DNA of 64,000 nucleotides from Gammaproteobacteria bacterium. Lineage in GTDB: Bacteria > Pseudomonadota > Gammaproteobacteria > Steroidobacterales > JABDKV01. The stretch covers positions 62,001-126,000 of the forward strand of contig JAOTXU010000008.1 of NCBI GenBank assembly GCA_029862165.1, given 5' to 3'. Positions 10,396 to 18,932 of this stretch are shown in pieces. Made by a program: the position numbers and the translations under genes. Below the pieces are notes generated by a model, which worked only from the letters and a program-made list of their open reading frames with translations, did not search any database and was not told the origin of the DNA. Within the stretch, counting starts at the first letter, position 1. Every line of letters begins with the position of its first letter.

Positions 10396-10899
10396 GTGCC
10401 ATTTGCCTACTACCGCAAGCTTAGTAAGAGACAACGCCGCATTTATAACGAAAGCGACGCCGTATCTGCCCTGCGCCTGGCGAAACCAGCAAGACTACGT
10501 TCATTGGTGCACCATGTTGCATCGTCACTGGTTAGCGAAGATCGTATTCAGGTTGAACGAACCAGCCGCGCGCTGATCGAAGCGTTGTGCGAGCAACTCG
10601 GCGTGCCACGCACAAAGTTACGTGTGCGCTCCGTCAGACCGTCGGATGATTGGGGCGAGCTCCACGGTCTGTACACACCACCGGAGGGACGCCGGTTGGC
10701 GTCTATTGAGGTATGGATGCGAACCGCACAACAACGGCGCGTGGTGGCATTTCGAACTTATCTACGTACATTGCTCCACGAACTGAATCACCATCTCGAC
10801 ATCGAGCTGCTTGAGTTAGCGGATTCATTTCATACAGAGGGCTTTTACAAACGTGAATCAAGTCTGTTCAAACAGCTGATTCAGGGAACGGGCCTTTAG
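10396..10899 (+). CDS. Small putative zinc metalloprotease with an HELNH motif
   Basis: 167 residues if it starts at GTG 10396 (VPFAYYRKLSKRQ), where the conserved-looking sequence begins. An earlier in-frame ATG at 10264 would add 44 poorly structured residues. Residues 128-132 are HELNH, an HExxH zinc-binding and catalytic signature, and a later SFHTEGFYKRESSL segment (H146, E148) could give the third ligand. There is no signal peptide or membrane segment, so it is likely cytoplasmic. This kind of short SprT/M48-like protein is widespread in gammaproteobacteria as a conserved hypothetical. It is divergent from the TPR gene and its stop overlaps the stop of the following gene on the opposite strand by two bases. 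Confidence 0.7.
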   Translation: MPFAYYRKLSKRQRRIYNESDAVSALRLAKPARLRSLVHHVASSLVSEDRIQVERTSRALIEALCEQLGVPRTKLRVRSVRPSDDWGELHGLYTPPEGRRLASIEVWMRTAQQRRVVAFRTYLRTLLHELNHHLDIELLELADSFHTEGFYKRESSLFKQLIQGTGL

Positions 10900-11138
10900 C
10901 CTGGTTCTTTGTTATCGAGCAACCTGTCGACTAGCATCCGGCTGCGCAATTGCCCAGCATGCAATGCCTCAAGATCTGTCGCATAGCGTTCTGCCGAACA
11001 CTCTTCACAACGCAGACGATCGGTGTCGCCGTCGTGCCCGAGTACGTGGATCGTGTAAGACCAACCGTTACCGTCCGGACGAATATCGCACACGAGTTCG
11101 TGATCGCGGTAGTGCTCGACCGATCTCTTCTGTTCCAT
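10896..11138 (-). CDS. Small conserved-looking hypothetical protein
   Basis: An 80-residue acidic soluble protein starting at ATG 11138, with no signal peptide. It contains one CxxC pair (RCEECSAERY) and an N-terminal segment that reads like a short beta-sheet domain (ELVCDIRPDGNGWSYTIHV). The pattern resembles small gammaproteobacterial proteins of unknown function, but I cannot name a family. It overlaps the 3' end of the HExxH gene convergently and is followed, in its own direction, only by that gene. Confidence 0.55.
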   Translation of the reverse strand: MEQKRSVEHYRDHELVCDIRPDGNGWSYTIHVLGHDGDTDRLRCEECSAERYATDLEALHAGQLRSRMLVDRLLDNKEPG

Positions 11139-11163
11139 TTTCTGAGGTCACCGGATAGACAGA

Positions 11164-11511
11164 CTAACGGATGCAGCCAGGCTCAAAGATTAGGCGCTGA
11201 ATCGCTTCGCGGTTAACAGCAACGCCATTGATGACCCGCGGTTCAAAAATCCATTTCTCAACTGCAGCGACCGCAGCCTTTTCGAATACACGTTCCGGAC
11301 GCGAACTGACGACCTCAATGTCTTTGGTTGTACCTTCAGTCGTAATGATAAATTTGACTATTACATGCCCTTCGACACATTTCTGAAACGCCTTTTTCGG
11401 ATACTCGGGCTCCGGACGATCCACAGCGACGATCTTGTCGTCGTCTGCCAGGACCGAGGATGCCCAGACGGACCCGGACAACAAGATGGCTGCAAATAAC
11501 AATCTGAACAT
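11164..11511 (-). CDS. Periplasmic TonB C-terminal domain protein
   Basis: 115 residues from ATG 11511, which opens a signal peptide (MFRLLFAAILLSGSVWASSVLA). The mature part is essentially one TonB_C domain: PEPEYPKKAFQKCVEGHVIVKFIITTEG, a VVSSRPERVFEKAAVAAVEKW segment and an RLIFEPGC end. Unlike true TonB it has no N-terminal membrane anchor or Pro-rich linker, so it is a free periplasmic domain. Two cysteines (the one in the FQKC segment and the one near the C-terminus) may form a disulfide, as in related short proteins. The upstream in-frame extension lacks a ribosome site. It is probably monocistronic. Confidence 0.75.
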   Translation of the reverse strand: MFRLLFAAILLSGSVWASSVLADDDKIVAVDRPEPEYPKKAFQKCVEGHVIVKFIITTEGTTKDIEVVSSRPERVFEKAAVAAVEKWIFEPRVINGVAVNREAIQRLIFEPGCIR

Positions 11512-11560
11512 AGAACTCTCGACACACATCACAAAGACAAAGGGTATCAGGGAATCGGGG

Positions 11561-11642
11561 CATAGACCACGGTTTTGCCAGAGGGAAAACGGCGCAAACC
11601 ACTGTCCTGACAGCAAAGACCGCGGTCTGTCCCTATTTTTCA
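11561..11642. repeat. Palindromic intergenic element (AGACCRCGGT type)
   Basis: The 154-bp gap between the TonB_C gene and the amidotransferase gene holds AGACCACGGTTTT (11565-11577) and a perfect 12-bp palindrome AGACCGCGGTCT (11617-11628) followed by GTCCCTATTTTT. The string RGACAGACCRCGGT...CCCTATTTT recalls dispersed elements in other gammaproteobacterial genomes, but only one copy is seen here. A role as terminator or dispersed repeat is inference. Confidence 0.35.
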
Positions 11643-11665
11643 CATTCACATAAACTGGATCGACG

Positions 11666-12415
11666 ATGCGACGTAGAAAAATATTGGTGTTTCAACACGT
11701 GCCCTTCGAACCACTCGGCACACTCAATCCGGTATTGAAAGAAGCCGGTTTTCGAATTCGATATGTGAACTTCGGTCGGGATCCACTGGCTCAGCCATCA
11801 TTGAAAGGCTATTCGGGTCTCATTGTACTGGGTGGTCCAATGAACGTGGATCAGGTCGATGCGTACCCGAATCTGGCCACAGAAGTAGAGTTGCTACGCG
11901 AAGCTGCGAAACAGGGAATGCACGTTCTGGGTATTTGTCTGGGCGCACAACTGTTGGCCAAGGCTTTGGGCGCTCGTGTCAGCGCTGCGGAAGAAAAAGA
12001 AATCGGCTGGTACGACATTCAGCTCACAGAAGCTGGCGCTCAGGACGAGTTACTCGGCGAGTTCTCTCCGGTGCAACGAATCTTTCAGTGGCATGGCGAC
12101 AGATTTGACCTGCCATCAGATGCGATTCAGCTGGCTTCCTCGGACCGATGCCGCAATCAGGCGTTTCGATACGAGGATCGTGCTTATGGTTTCCAGTTTC
12201 ACCTGGAAGTGAGTCAGCCGCTGATCGAGCGTTGGCTGACAACCCCTGCGCATACCCAGGAGCTCAATCAACTTGCTGACAAGGTAAGCCCGCAACAGAT
12301 TCGTGACGAAACAATCCGGCGAATTGCGTCAACAGAGGATCTCAGCTACCGAACATTTAGTCGTTGGGCTAAACGTTTTGGTCTTAGTCCGCGACAACGG
12401 TTGCGTTCGCGTTAG
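11666..12415 (+). CDS. Class I glutamine amidotransferase domain protein (GuaA-like, stand-alone)
   Basis: A 249-residue protein consisting of one class I glutamine amidotransferase domain. The catalytic triad is visible: C91 in GICLGAQLLAKALG, and H179 and E181 in YGFQFHLEVSQ. There is no synthetase half, so it belongs to the stand-alone GMP-synthase-like group (YfeJ type), which is usually cytoplasmic with an unproven acceptor. The C-terminal 60 residues are helical and basic, ending ARG-rich. It starts at ATG 11666 after GGATCGACG and appears to be monocistronic. Confidence 0.8.
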   Translation: MRRRKILVFQHVPFEPLGTLNPVLKEAGFRIRYVNFGRDPLAQPSLKGYSGLIVLGGPMNVDQVDAYPNLATEVELLREAAKQGMHVLGICLGAQLLAKALGARVSAAEEKEIGWYDIQLTEAGAQDELLGEFSPVQRIFQWHGDRFDLPSDAIQLASSDRCRNQAFRYEDRAYGFQFHLEVSQPLIERWLTTPAHTQELNQLADKVSPQQIRDETIRRIASTEDLSYRTFSRWAKRFGLSPRQRLRSR

Positions 12416-12537
12416 CTGCCAAGGCATTCCTCGCGGATAATCGAGAAATAGCAATCGGAATTCAGGCCACCTTGTAATTACTATTAATCTATTGTGAAAA
12501 TAACAGCTGGATTAGAGCCTCCGATTTGAGCGACTTT

Positions 12538-13194
12538 ATGGATAACGACTACTCACAGCTTACTGAGCTAATTCTTTCCCTCTGGGCCGACCAGCCGCCG
12601 GTTTGGTTATTGAACCTGGCAAACTACGAAGAGCTTGTTTACTCCCTAATTGCGTTTATTCCCAGCGTGTTCATTTGGCTTGTCAGGTATTACGAAAAAG
12701 ACAAAAGAAAATATTCCGGCCTTTGGCAATTTGTCATACATTGGGATACTGACTGGGCAAAAGAACAATTAAGGATACCGGCTCCAGATGCGCCCAATTC
12801 AATCGGCACTGTAATTCTGTCGTTTTGCGACAATACGCGCGCGACGGATTACAAGGGCAGGGGATTTTATGAGCTGCATAGTTCGGGTGGGATAAAAGAT
12901 GAAGGAGTAATGAGTTCTCTAGTCATTGAATACACAGATGCTGTTCTCGCGCGGCCTTTAGGACGCTTTTTTACCTATAAACTCGCATCAATCAAGGCAA
13001 CAACGCTTAGGCGTTATCACAAGAATGAAGAGGATTCAAATGGTAGAACATATTTCATTGATGAGAGCGCGAAAAGGACGTACTTAATGCGTTTTGAAAC
13101 TTCTACCTCATCGCAGTTAAAAGGAAGTATGTACTTCGTCGATGCCACTGGTGAAAAAGAAGTAGGGAAAATAGATGCAAGTTGTGAAGGATAA
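12538..13194 (+). CDS. Hypothetical membrane-anchored protein in an AT-rich patch
   Basis: 218 residues from ATG 12538; a TTG four codons earlier is an alternative. One hydrophobic segment at about residues 31-47 (ELVYSLIAFIPSVFIWLV) is followed by charged residues YYEKDKRKY, suggesting an N-out or short N-in anchor with a cytoplasmic domain of about 160 residues. That domain looks beta-rich and has no motif I recognise. The gene and its upstream spacer (AATTACTATTAATCTATTG) are clearly richer in A and T than the neighbours and use rarer codons, which suggests transfer. It converges with the TolB/TPR gene. Confidence 0.55.
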   Translation: MDNDYSQLTELILSLWADQPPVWLLNLANYEELVYSLIAFIPSVFIWLVRYYEKDKRKYSGLWQFVIHWDTDWAKEQLRIPAPDAPNSIGTVILSFCDNTRATDYKGRGFYELHSSGGIKDEGVMSSLVIEYTDAVLARPLGRFFTYKLASIKATTLRRYHKNEEDSNGRTYFIDESAKRTYLMRFETSTSSQLKGSMYFVDATGEKEVGKIDASCEG

Positions 13195-13241
13195 ACTCAT
13201 CTTATGAGACGAGCGCGCCGGCCGTTCTAGATATGCTTCTC

Positions 13242-14804
13242 TTAGCGCGGGGTCTCCTTGACGGGGTATAGCTCGTCAAATCGAGGGTGCCCGCGCAGCG
13301 ATGCCAAGTCAGGATCGTTGCGGGCCCAGTCTGCCGCCATTCTTGGCAGTCGTACCTGCTCGAGCAAGTCAACTGCACGATCCTGAGCGCCGATGCGAGC
13401 ATAAAAGCACGCCGCATTATAGAGAACGGCCGAATCTGTGGGGTCGATAGCCATTGCACGTAATAACACCTGTTCGCCGCGTTGGAGGTCGCCAAGATCT
13501 GCCAGTGCGCCGGACATCAGATACAAAGCGCGGACGTCATCCGGATTCATTTCCAAGTGTTGCTCTGCTTTTTCTATTCCTGAGCGCGCAGTTTCGCGTG
13601 CCTCATCGGTGCGACCAAGTTTTTTGTACAGGGTTTGTAACAATAACGGTGACTGATAATCATCGGGTCGCGCATTCGCCGCACGCTGAAACAACTCTGC
13701 CGCCTGTTCCAATTTTCCCTGGTGCAGACAGGTCCTTGCGTAGAAGTAAAGCGCTTCAAAATGTTCAGAATCCAGTTTCAGCGCATCCTTGAACCGTTGT
13801 TCGGCCTCCGACCAATTACCAAACATGGAGCAGGACAAGCCTCGGGACACGTGGGACTCAGGCAGCCTGGGACACAGCGCCAATGCGCGTTTGCTCGCGT
13901 CCCGCGCCCGATTGCGATACTCGACACGCGATTCCATAAAGATATAAAGCATTGCATTGGCGTCGGCTAGCCCGGCCCAGGCACGAGCGTACTCCGGGTC
14001 CTTATCCAACGCATGCTGGAATAGCTCAACTGCATATCTCAGGTTGCGCGCGCCCCAGCGATGAAAAAAACTCCAACCTTTGAGATAAAGGTCGTAGGCC
14101 TCGATATCGGATGTCCCGGCCCGCTGAGACACGCATCGATCCTGAGGCCGCAAAGATAGTTCCATTACCGAAGCAATGTTCTCGGCAATCTGGTCCTGAA
14201 TCGAAAAGATTTCCCGCTGCTCTCGATCGTAACGATGTGACCAGAGATTATGGCCGCTTGCGACGTCCACGAGCTGAGCTGTGATACGCAGCTTGTCGCC
14301 CTCCTTGCGCACCGATCCTTCCAGTACTGTCGCCACTTCCAGTGCCCCACCGATTTCACGAATGTCTGCTGTGTCTTGCCGGAAACGAAGCGTTGAACGT
14401 CGCGATGCCACACGCAGCCCATCCACACGCGACAACACACTGAGTATCTCCTCGGCAACGCCCTCGCAGAAATAAGCCTGGTCCTGCTCCGGGCTAAGAT
14501 CGGCGAAGGGCAGTATGGCGATTGAATTGTCGGTTGGGGCGACTCCCGGTGCCGCCACCGCCCGGTCGCCTTTGTCCCGCTCTAAACCCTCAGGGGTCAG
14601 ATCAAAGACCCAGGCAAGGATAACTGCCAGCGGCAGTCCAGCGATGACCAGGGCGATCAGCAAGGTGAGAGCCCAATCGGGAAGATGCAAGGGCTCAAAG
14701 GTCGTGTCGGCGATCTGGATGACCAGCCAGGCTACGAAGGCGTAAGCGATCGTTGCCCGAAACACCTTGCGACGACGTATTTCAGACCAGAACTCGCGCA
14801 ACAT
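13242..14804 (-). CDS. TolB-like/TPR membrane protein (paralogue of 48157-49785)
   Basis: 520 residues from ATG 14804 (MLREFWSEIRRRKVFR); a TTG 14 codons upstream is less likely. The architecture is a basic N-terminus, two membrane helices (about residues 16-36 and 45-67, around FEPLHLPDW), a linker, a TolB-like domain (SIAILPFADLSPEQDQAYFCEG to NLWSHRYDRE, about residues 90-215) and TPR repeats to the end. The same layout and the same RRRKVxRAxxAYAxVAWL start occur in the gene at 48157. In other bacteria such N-terminal modules precede adenylate cyclases or winged-helix regulators; here no output domain is present. The function is unknown. It stands alone, divergent from the thioredoxin-fold gene. 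Confidence 0.8.
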   Translation of the reverse strand: MLREFWSEIRRRKVFRATIAYAFVAWLVIQIADTTFEPLHLPDWALTLLIALVIAGLPLAVILAWVFDLTPEGLERDKGDRAVAAPGVAPTDNSIAILPFADLSPEQDQAYFCEGVAEEILSVLSRVDGLRVASRRSTLRFRQDTADIREIGGALEVATVLEGSVRKEGDKLRITAQLVDVASGHNLWSHRYDREQREIFSIQDQIAENIASVMELSLRPQDRCVSQRAGTSDIEAYDLYLKGWSFFHRWGARNLRYAVELFQHALDKDPEYARAWAGLADANAMLYIFMESRVEYRNRARDASKRALALCPRLPESHVSRGLSCSMFGNWSEAEQRFKDALKLDSEHFEALYFYARTCLHQGKLEQAAELFQRAANARPDDYQSPLLLQTLYKKLGRTDEARETARSGIEKAEQHLEMNPDDVRALYLMSGALADLGDLQRGEQVLLRAMAIDPTDSAVLYNAACFYARIGAQDRAVDLLEQVRLPRMAADWARNDPDLASLRGHPRFDELYPVKETPR

Positions 14805-14884
14805 AGACGACAGTTTACCTGAACGTGGATGCGGAACAGAGGTCAAATTGCTACAGTTCCGTGCTCACAGCCTGAGTATCTCAA

Positions 14885-15544
14885 ATGATTGCTATCCATC
14901 GCCGCCTGGTTCTCACGGCTTTCATCGTGACCGTGTCGTGTGGCTGTGCGGAGAATGTGGACACGTTCCGGCAGCGTATCGCAGCCGACTCCAGTGAGAT
15001 TATGCCGTTGCTTGCGGGCATGCCGGCGCCAGAGTTCACGGTGCGTGGTGCCGACGGCGAGGGATATACATTCGTCGCCGGCCCTCGTAACAAGCCTGTC
15101 GTGTTGACCTTTTATCGTGGCGGCTGGTGCCCATATTGCAATCGTTATCTTGCAAAAATGCGCTCTGCCGAAAAAGCCTTGCTCGACTTGGGTTATGAAC
15201 TACTCTTTATTTCAGCCGATCGGCCAGAAAAACTACGACCGTTTCTGGAGGAAACAAAGTCCAAATACACGCTGTTATCGGACAACGATCTGGTGGCAGC
15301 ACGTGCCTTCGGGCTCGCTTTCCGTGTAACCGACGACTACTTCAACAAGCTGCTGCAACACGATATCGACCTGGAGGATGCGTCTGGCAGGAATCATCAC
15401 GCGCTACCGGTTCCCGCCGCATTTGTTATCGGCACCGACGGCATTATCGATTTTCAATATCTCAATCCTGACTACAAAATCCGCGTTGATCCCGACGTGT
15501 TGATAACGGCTGCGCGCGTAGCCTTGACTGACGACACAACCTAA
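14885..15544 (+). CDS. Peroxiredoxin/AhpC-TSA-like lipoprotein
   Basis: A 219-residue thioredoxin-fold protein of the peroxiredoxin-like (AhpC/TSA) type. The N-terminus is a lipoprotein-like signal with VSCGCAEN around residues 18-24. The active site is GGWCPYC with C82 and C85 at the expected place after a YRGG turn; CxxC spacing points to a thiol-disulfide or bacterioferritin-comigratory-like activity rather than the classical two-cysteine peroxidase. The rest (LLFISADRPEKLRPF, YTLLSDNDL) fits the family. The rhomboid gene starts one base after its stop, so the two are very likely translated from one message. Confidence 0.8.
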   Translation: MIAIHRRLVLTAFIVTVSCGCAENVDTFRQRIAADSSEIMPLLAGMPAPEFTVRGADGEGYTFVAGPRNKPVVLTFYRGGWCPYCNRYLAKMRSAEKALLDLGYELLFISADRPEKLRPFLEETKSKYTLLSDNDLVAARAFGLAFRVTDDYFNKLLQHDIDLEDASGRNHHALPVPAAFVIGTDGIIDFQYLNPDYKIRVDPDVLITAARVALTDDTT

Positions 15545-15545
15545 A

Positions 15546-16205
15546 GTGCCACCACTTAGTAAAATTGTCGGAGTCCTGCTTGGGCTCAATGTGGGAGTTT
15601 ATCTACTCCAATTCCTACTGGGTTTACCGGAATTGAGCGACCAGTTCGCGCTGTGGCCGTTGGCGGTGGAAGGTTCTCGCCTGGCCCGGCCCGGTTATAC
15701 CGGCCCCCATTTCTCCCTCTGGCAGGTGTTGAGCTATGGCTTCCTGCACGGCAGCAACCTGCACTTGCTGGTAAACATGTTTGCTCTGTGGATGTTCGGG
15801 ACTCACATTGAGCGTTTATGGGGATCGACGCACTTCTTGTTCTATTACTTCTTCTGCCTGGTCGGGGCCGGGCTGGTTCAACTATTGGTTGTAACAATGG
15901 AAACCTCAAGTGGCGGCATTGTTGTGCCGACTATCGGTGCGTCAGGCGCAGTCTTTGGCTTGTTGCTGGCCTTTGGCATGATGTTTCCCAACGTTAAGTT
16001 GTTATTGTTGTTTTTCCCCGTGCCAATCAAGGCCAAGTATTTCGTCGTACTATACGGCCTGCTTGAGTTGACACTGGGTGTTACCCGTAGCAACTCCGGG
16101 GTTGCTCATTTCGCACACCTGGGTGGAATGCTCTTTGGGATAGTGTTGATTCAGTACTGGCGCGGCAAACTACCGTGGAAACCCAAATACATTTTGCAGC
16201 ACTGA
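15546..16205 (+). CDS. Rhomboid family intramembrane serine protease
   Basis: 219 residues, GTG start at 15546 directly after the stop of the thioredoxin-fold gene. Six hydrophobic segments are visible. The rhomboid signatures are all present: HLLVNMFALWMFG in the second helix, the catalytic serine S133 in GASGAVFG, and the catalytic histidine H191 in HFAHLGGMLFG. It cleaves membrane-spanning substrates within the inner membrane. Coupling to an exported redox lipoprotein hints at a shared envelope role, but this is inference. It converges on the coiled-coil gene with no spacer. Confidence 0.9.
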   Translation: MPPLSKIVGVLLGLNVGVYLLQFLLGLPELSDQFALWPLAVEGSRLARPGYTGPHFSLWQVLSYGFLHGSNLHLLVNMFALWMFGTHIERLWGSTHFLFYYFFCLVGAGLVQLLVVTMETSSGGIVVPTIGASGAVFGLLLAFGMMFPNVKLLLLFFPVPIKAKYFVVLYGLLELTLGVTRSNSGVAHFAHLGGMLFGIVLIQYWRGKLPWKPKYILQH

Positions 16206-18620
16206 TTACGAAGGACGCCGGGCTCCGAGATCAACAACATTGCGCCCAAGGTCGGATTGCCCCGAGTCAGGATCAATCCCGTGACAAGACAAGTCAGTGC
16301 GCAATTCAGAAAGTCGTGCCAACTGTGCCGAACGCGCAGTCTCCAGGCTCTCTATTTGCCGGCATCTGGAGTCATCCAACTCCATCACGCGTGCCAGCTT
16401 TTCACCGGTCTCGGCCAGATCCGTCTCCAACGCCACGATGCGGTCCCATTGACTCTTCATTTCATTCAGGGTGCGGGCGCGTTCGTCTTCGGCCGTCTCG
16501 CCATTTCGTGTCCGATCCAATAATGCCGTGACATCATCAACAACGCCGGCTGCCACCGGAGCCGAATCTAATCCCTGAGTCTGGCGTAACACAGCGACCT
16601 CAGATTCCAGCATATGGATGCGCTCATTACGCGCAACAAGCGCTTCGTGCAGCGGCTTGACCCGGCCACGCCATTTATGCAGATCGGCACGCACTGCTTC
16701 CAGCACTATTAAACTCTGCTGCAGTTCCCGTTCCAACCGCGCCGGTTCCATCGCCAGTTTATCATCGGCTTTATCGTCGCTACCTACTTCCTGTAGACGA
16801 CTCTGCAATGACACCATTGCAACGCGATTGGCCGAAAGTTCATTTCTTAACGTACTGACTTCCTCATCGCGCTCCCTAACCCGGCGACTTGCTTGTTCGA
16901 GCGCAACACGCTCCTCTTCCAGAATGTTTTCCAGAGAATCGGCTAAGTCACGGCGACTTCTGGCAGTGAACCGGAGCGCTTCTATATCCGCTTCGATCGG
17001 TGCCACCGCGTCTTCGTGGTCACCAAAGGGATCTTGCGCAGGGTTCATTGCCAGTCGCAGACGTGTATCAGCATGCTCCTGCGCACCCACCTCATCGCTC
17101 AGCGAGACAACTACGCTGCCGGCCTGCTCGAGCAAATCGCGCAACGACTGTGTTTCTTCGCTGCGTACAATTAGCTGCTTGCGCACATCCTCGATCTCGA
17201 CTTTCAGCAATTCGATCTGTTGTTCTCGAACAGCAAGGTGATCAGCCTGCGAATCGATCAGTGTCGACTTGCGGCGAATCTCGGCCTGCAAACTCGTGAC
17301 TGTAGAGTTCCAGTCATCCACGCGCTCACGGTGCAACTGCACTTCGTCAAGCTTGGAACCGGAGGTAGCAAGCCCTTCCTCCGCCTCGCGTAAGCTCTTT
17401 CTAAGCGCAAGGTTTTCCTCATGCAATTCTTCTGTGCCAGGGTCGCGACTCAGTAATTCATTTTTCTCTAGCGTGGCCGCCAGATCTGCTTCCAGACTTG
17501 CGACTCTGACTTGCTCGGCCTCCAGTAACTCCTGCAGGTACTTCGCCTGAGCCTCCCGGTCGCTGGCGTCTCGATCGCGCTCGACAACTTCATACGAAGT
17601 TGCCTCCAATTCAGACTCCAACGCTCCGATTTGTTCGTCACGATGAAAAAGCTTGTTTTCCAGTTCCGGAACAAGCACTTTGTATTGCCCGCTCTTGCCA
17701 AGCAATTCATTCATCTCATTACGAAGCACCGACAGCTCATCATCCAGAGTTGCAACGCGAATCTCTTTTTCATTCAGCAACTCGGCCTTTTCGCGCAGGA
17801 TGTTCAATTCTGCTCGTGCTTGTTCAAGTTCGCTTTCGCGACTATCCAGCGTGCTTTCCAAGGTTGCGACTCGGTCCTGGTTACCGACAACTCGCAGCTC
17901 AAGCGCCTCACTATCGTCATGCGCAGTCCGCAACAATTCCTCGAGTTCCTGGATATGCGTCTGTTGGTGCTCCAACTGGCTGCGTAACTCCTGCGCCCCG
18001 GCATCATCGCGAGGAAGATCGCGGAGCTCCGGTGCTTCGTCATCGGCGCCCCGCAGACGTTCAATTTCGGCGCGCAGCTCATCGATTGTTTCGTTGTTGT
18101 CCTCCGAACCATCACCACGCAAGTGCAACGCCTTCACTTCGCGAATCAATTCTTCCTTTTCGCCGCGCAGCTCATGTAGTTCGTCGGCATGCATAATCAA
18201 AAGCTGTTCGCGCTCGTAGGCCAGCTCCTCATTACTATGCTGTTGCTTGCCCAGCTCGCTTTCGAGTTCTTCCAGGTCGGCCTGCAATTTTTCTGCGTCC
18301 AGCCATAAAGCAACAGGCGCGTCGGCGACTTCGGTTTTTGGCTCGCGGCGTGCAATCAGGGCGCCTGCTGCAAAGCCGGCTAGTGCCAGCGCGAGTCCGC
18401 CGAGCAACAGAGTCGATGAGATGCCAGTGGTCTCCTGTGTCAACCGGGACTGACCCTGGCTCGCTGAACCATCCGCAATTTTTTCGCGCGACCGTGCGCC
18501 GAGGGCACGATCCATCTCGAGACCGACTGCGGTCTCGGCAGTGTCCTGTGCAGTAACAGACCCGACGCTTAGCAGCGCCAGTGTCACCGTCAGCATTACA
18601 GTGCGGATAATAGTGGCCAT
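16206..18620 (-). CDS. Membrane-anchored long coiled-coil protein
   Basis: 804 residues from ATG 18620, where a signal-like segment begins (MATIIRTVMLTVTLALLSVGSVTAQ); upstream starts at 18647 (GTG) and 18644 (ATG) would add only a few residues. A second hydrophobic segment at about residues 75-93 (LLLGGLALALAGFAAGALIARR) is a clear transmembrane helix with a positive inside end, so the rest is probably cytoplasmic. Residues about 105-780 are nearly continuous heptad-like helix, rich in Glu, Leu, Arg and Ala, with no globular domain. The short tail is SDLGRNVVDLGARRPS. The layout recalls polar-hub proteins such as FimV or scaffolding proteins, but I see no LysM or TPR. Function unknown. Confidence 0.75.
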   Translation of the reverse strand: MATIIRTVMLTVTLALLSVGSVTAQDTAETAVGLEMDRALGARSREKIADGSASQGQSRLTQETTGISSTLLLGGLALALAGFAAGALIARREPKTEVADAPVALWLDAEKLQADLEELESELGKQQHSNEELAYEREQLLIMHADELHELRGEKEELIREVKALHLRGDGSEDNNETIDELRAEIERLRGADDEAPELRDLPRDDAGAQELRSQLEHQQTHIQELEELLRTAHDDSEALELRVVGNQDRVATLESTLDSRESELEQARAELNILREKAELLNEKEIRVATLDDELSVLRNEMNELLGKSGQYKVLVPELENKLFHRDEQIGALESELEATSYEVVERDRDASDREAQAKYLQELLEAEQVRVASLEADLAATLEKNELLSRDPGTEELHEENLALRKSLREAEEGLATSGSKLDEVQLHRERVDDWNSTVTSLQAEIRRKSTLIDSQADHLAVREQQIELLKVEIEDVRKQLIVRSEETQSLRDLLEQAGSVVVSLSDEVGAQEHADTRLRLAMNPAQDPFGDHEDAVAPIEADIEALRFTARSRRDLADSLENILEEERVALEQASRRVRERDEEVSTLRNELSANRVAMVSLQSRLQEVGSDDKADDKLAMEPARLERELQQSLIVLEAVRADLHKWRGRVKPLHEALVARNERIHMLESEVAVLRQTQGLDSAPVAAGVVDDVTALLDRTRNGETAEDERARTLNEMKSQWDRIVALETDLAETGEKLARVMELDDSRCRQIESLETARSAQLARLSELRTDLSCHGIDPDSGQSDLGRNVVDLGARRPS

Positions 18621-18643
18621 TTCGAAATCACACCCGATACGCA

Positions 18644-18904
18644 TCACTGGGCGACGCTCTCCTTATATATCTGACCGCAGAACAAGTACAAGACATAGAC
18701 CTCGCCATCGTTGCCCTGACCAATAGTCGCGATTGCCAGCTTGGTATCTACCAGTTCTCCCAGGTCAGCGCCACCTAGCAGGCCCCAGATTCGCCCACTG
18801 CCATAATTGGCACATAAATAGACGCCCTCAAGGGCCGGAAAATCGGTGCCACTATAGACGTGGCCGCCTGTCACGGAGCTACCCGGCAGACGCACAATAA
18901 TGTA
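18644..18904 (-). pseudogene. C-terminal remnant of a PQQ-dependent sugar dehydrogenase
   Basis: An 86-codon open stretch immediately upstream of the coiled-coil gene matches the last part of glucose/sorbosone dehydrogenase-type propellers: GSSVTGGHVYSGTDFPALEG, then ANYGSGRIWGL, then a late GNDGEVYVLY and GQIY. In intact proteins this sits at the end of a roughly 350-450-residue exported enzyme that oxidises sugars with PQQ. Here a TGA at 18905-18907 closes the frame upstream and nothing of the rest of the gene is visible before gor at 18933. I read it as a decayed fragment and not a short functional gene. Confidence 0.65.
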
Positions 18905-18932
18905 TCACGCAACCACGCGCGGCTAAAAAGAT

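Noticed and set aside
10264-10434. Longer starts for the TPR lipoprotein and the HExxH protein that would overlap each other
   Set aside because: The ribosome site at 10242 and the family-like start at 10396 leave room for a divergent promoter; the extensions look unlike protein.
17600-18219. Long plus-strand frames opposite the coiled-coil gene
   Set aside because: Ser/Arg-rich shadows of a Glu/Leu-rich coiled coil, with no plausible start or family.
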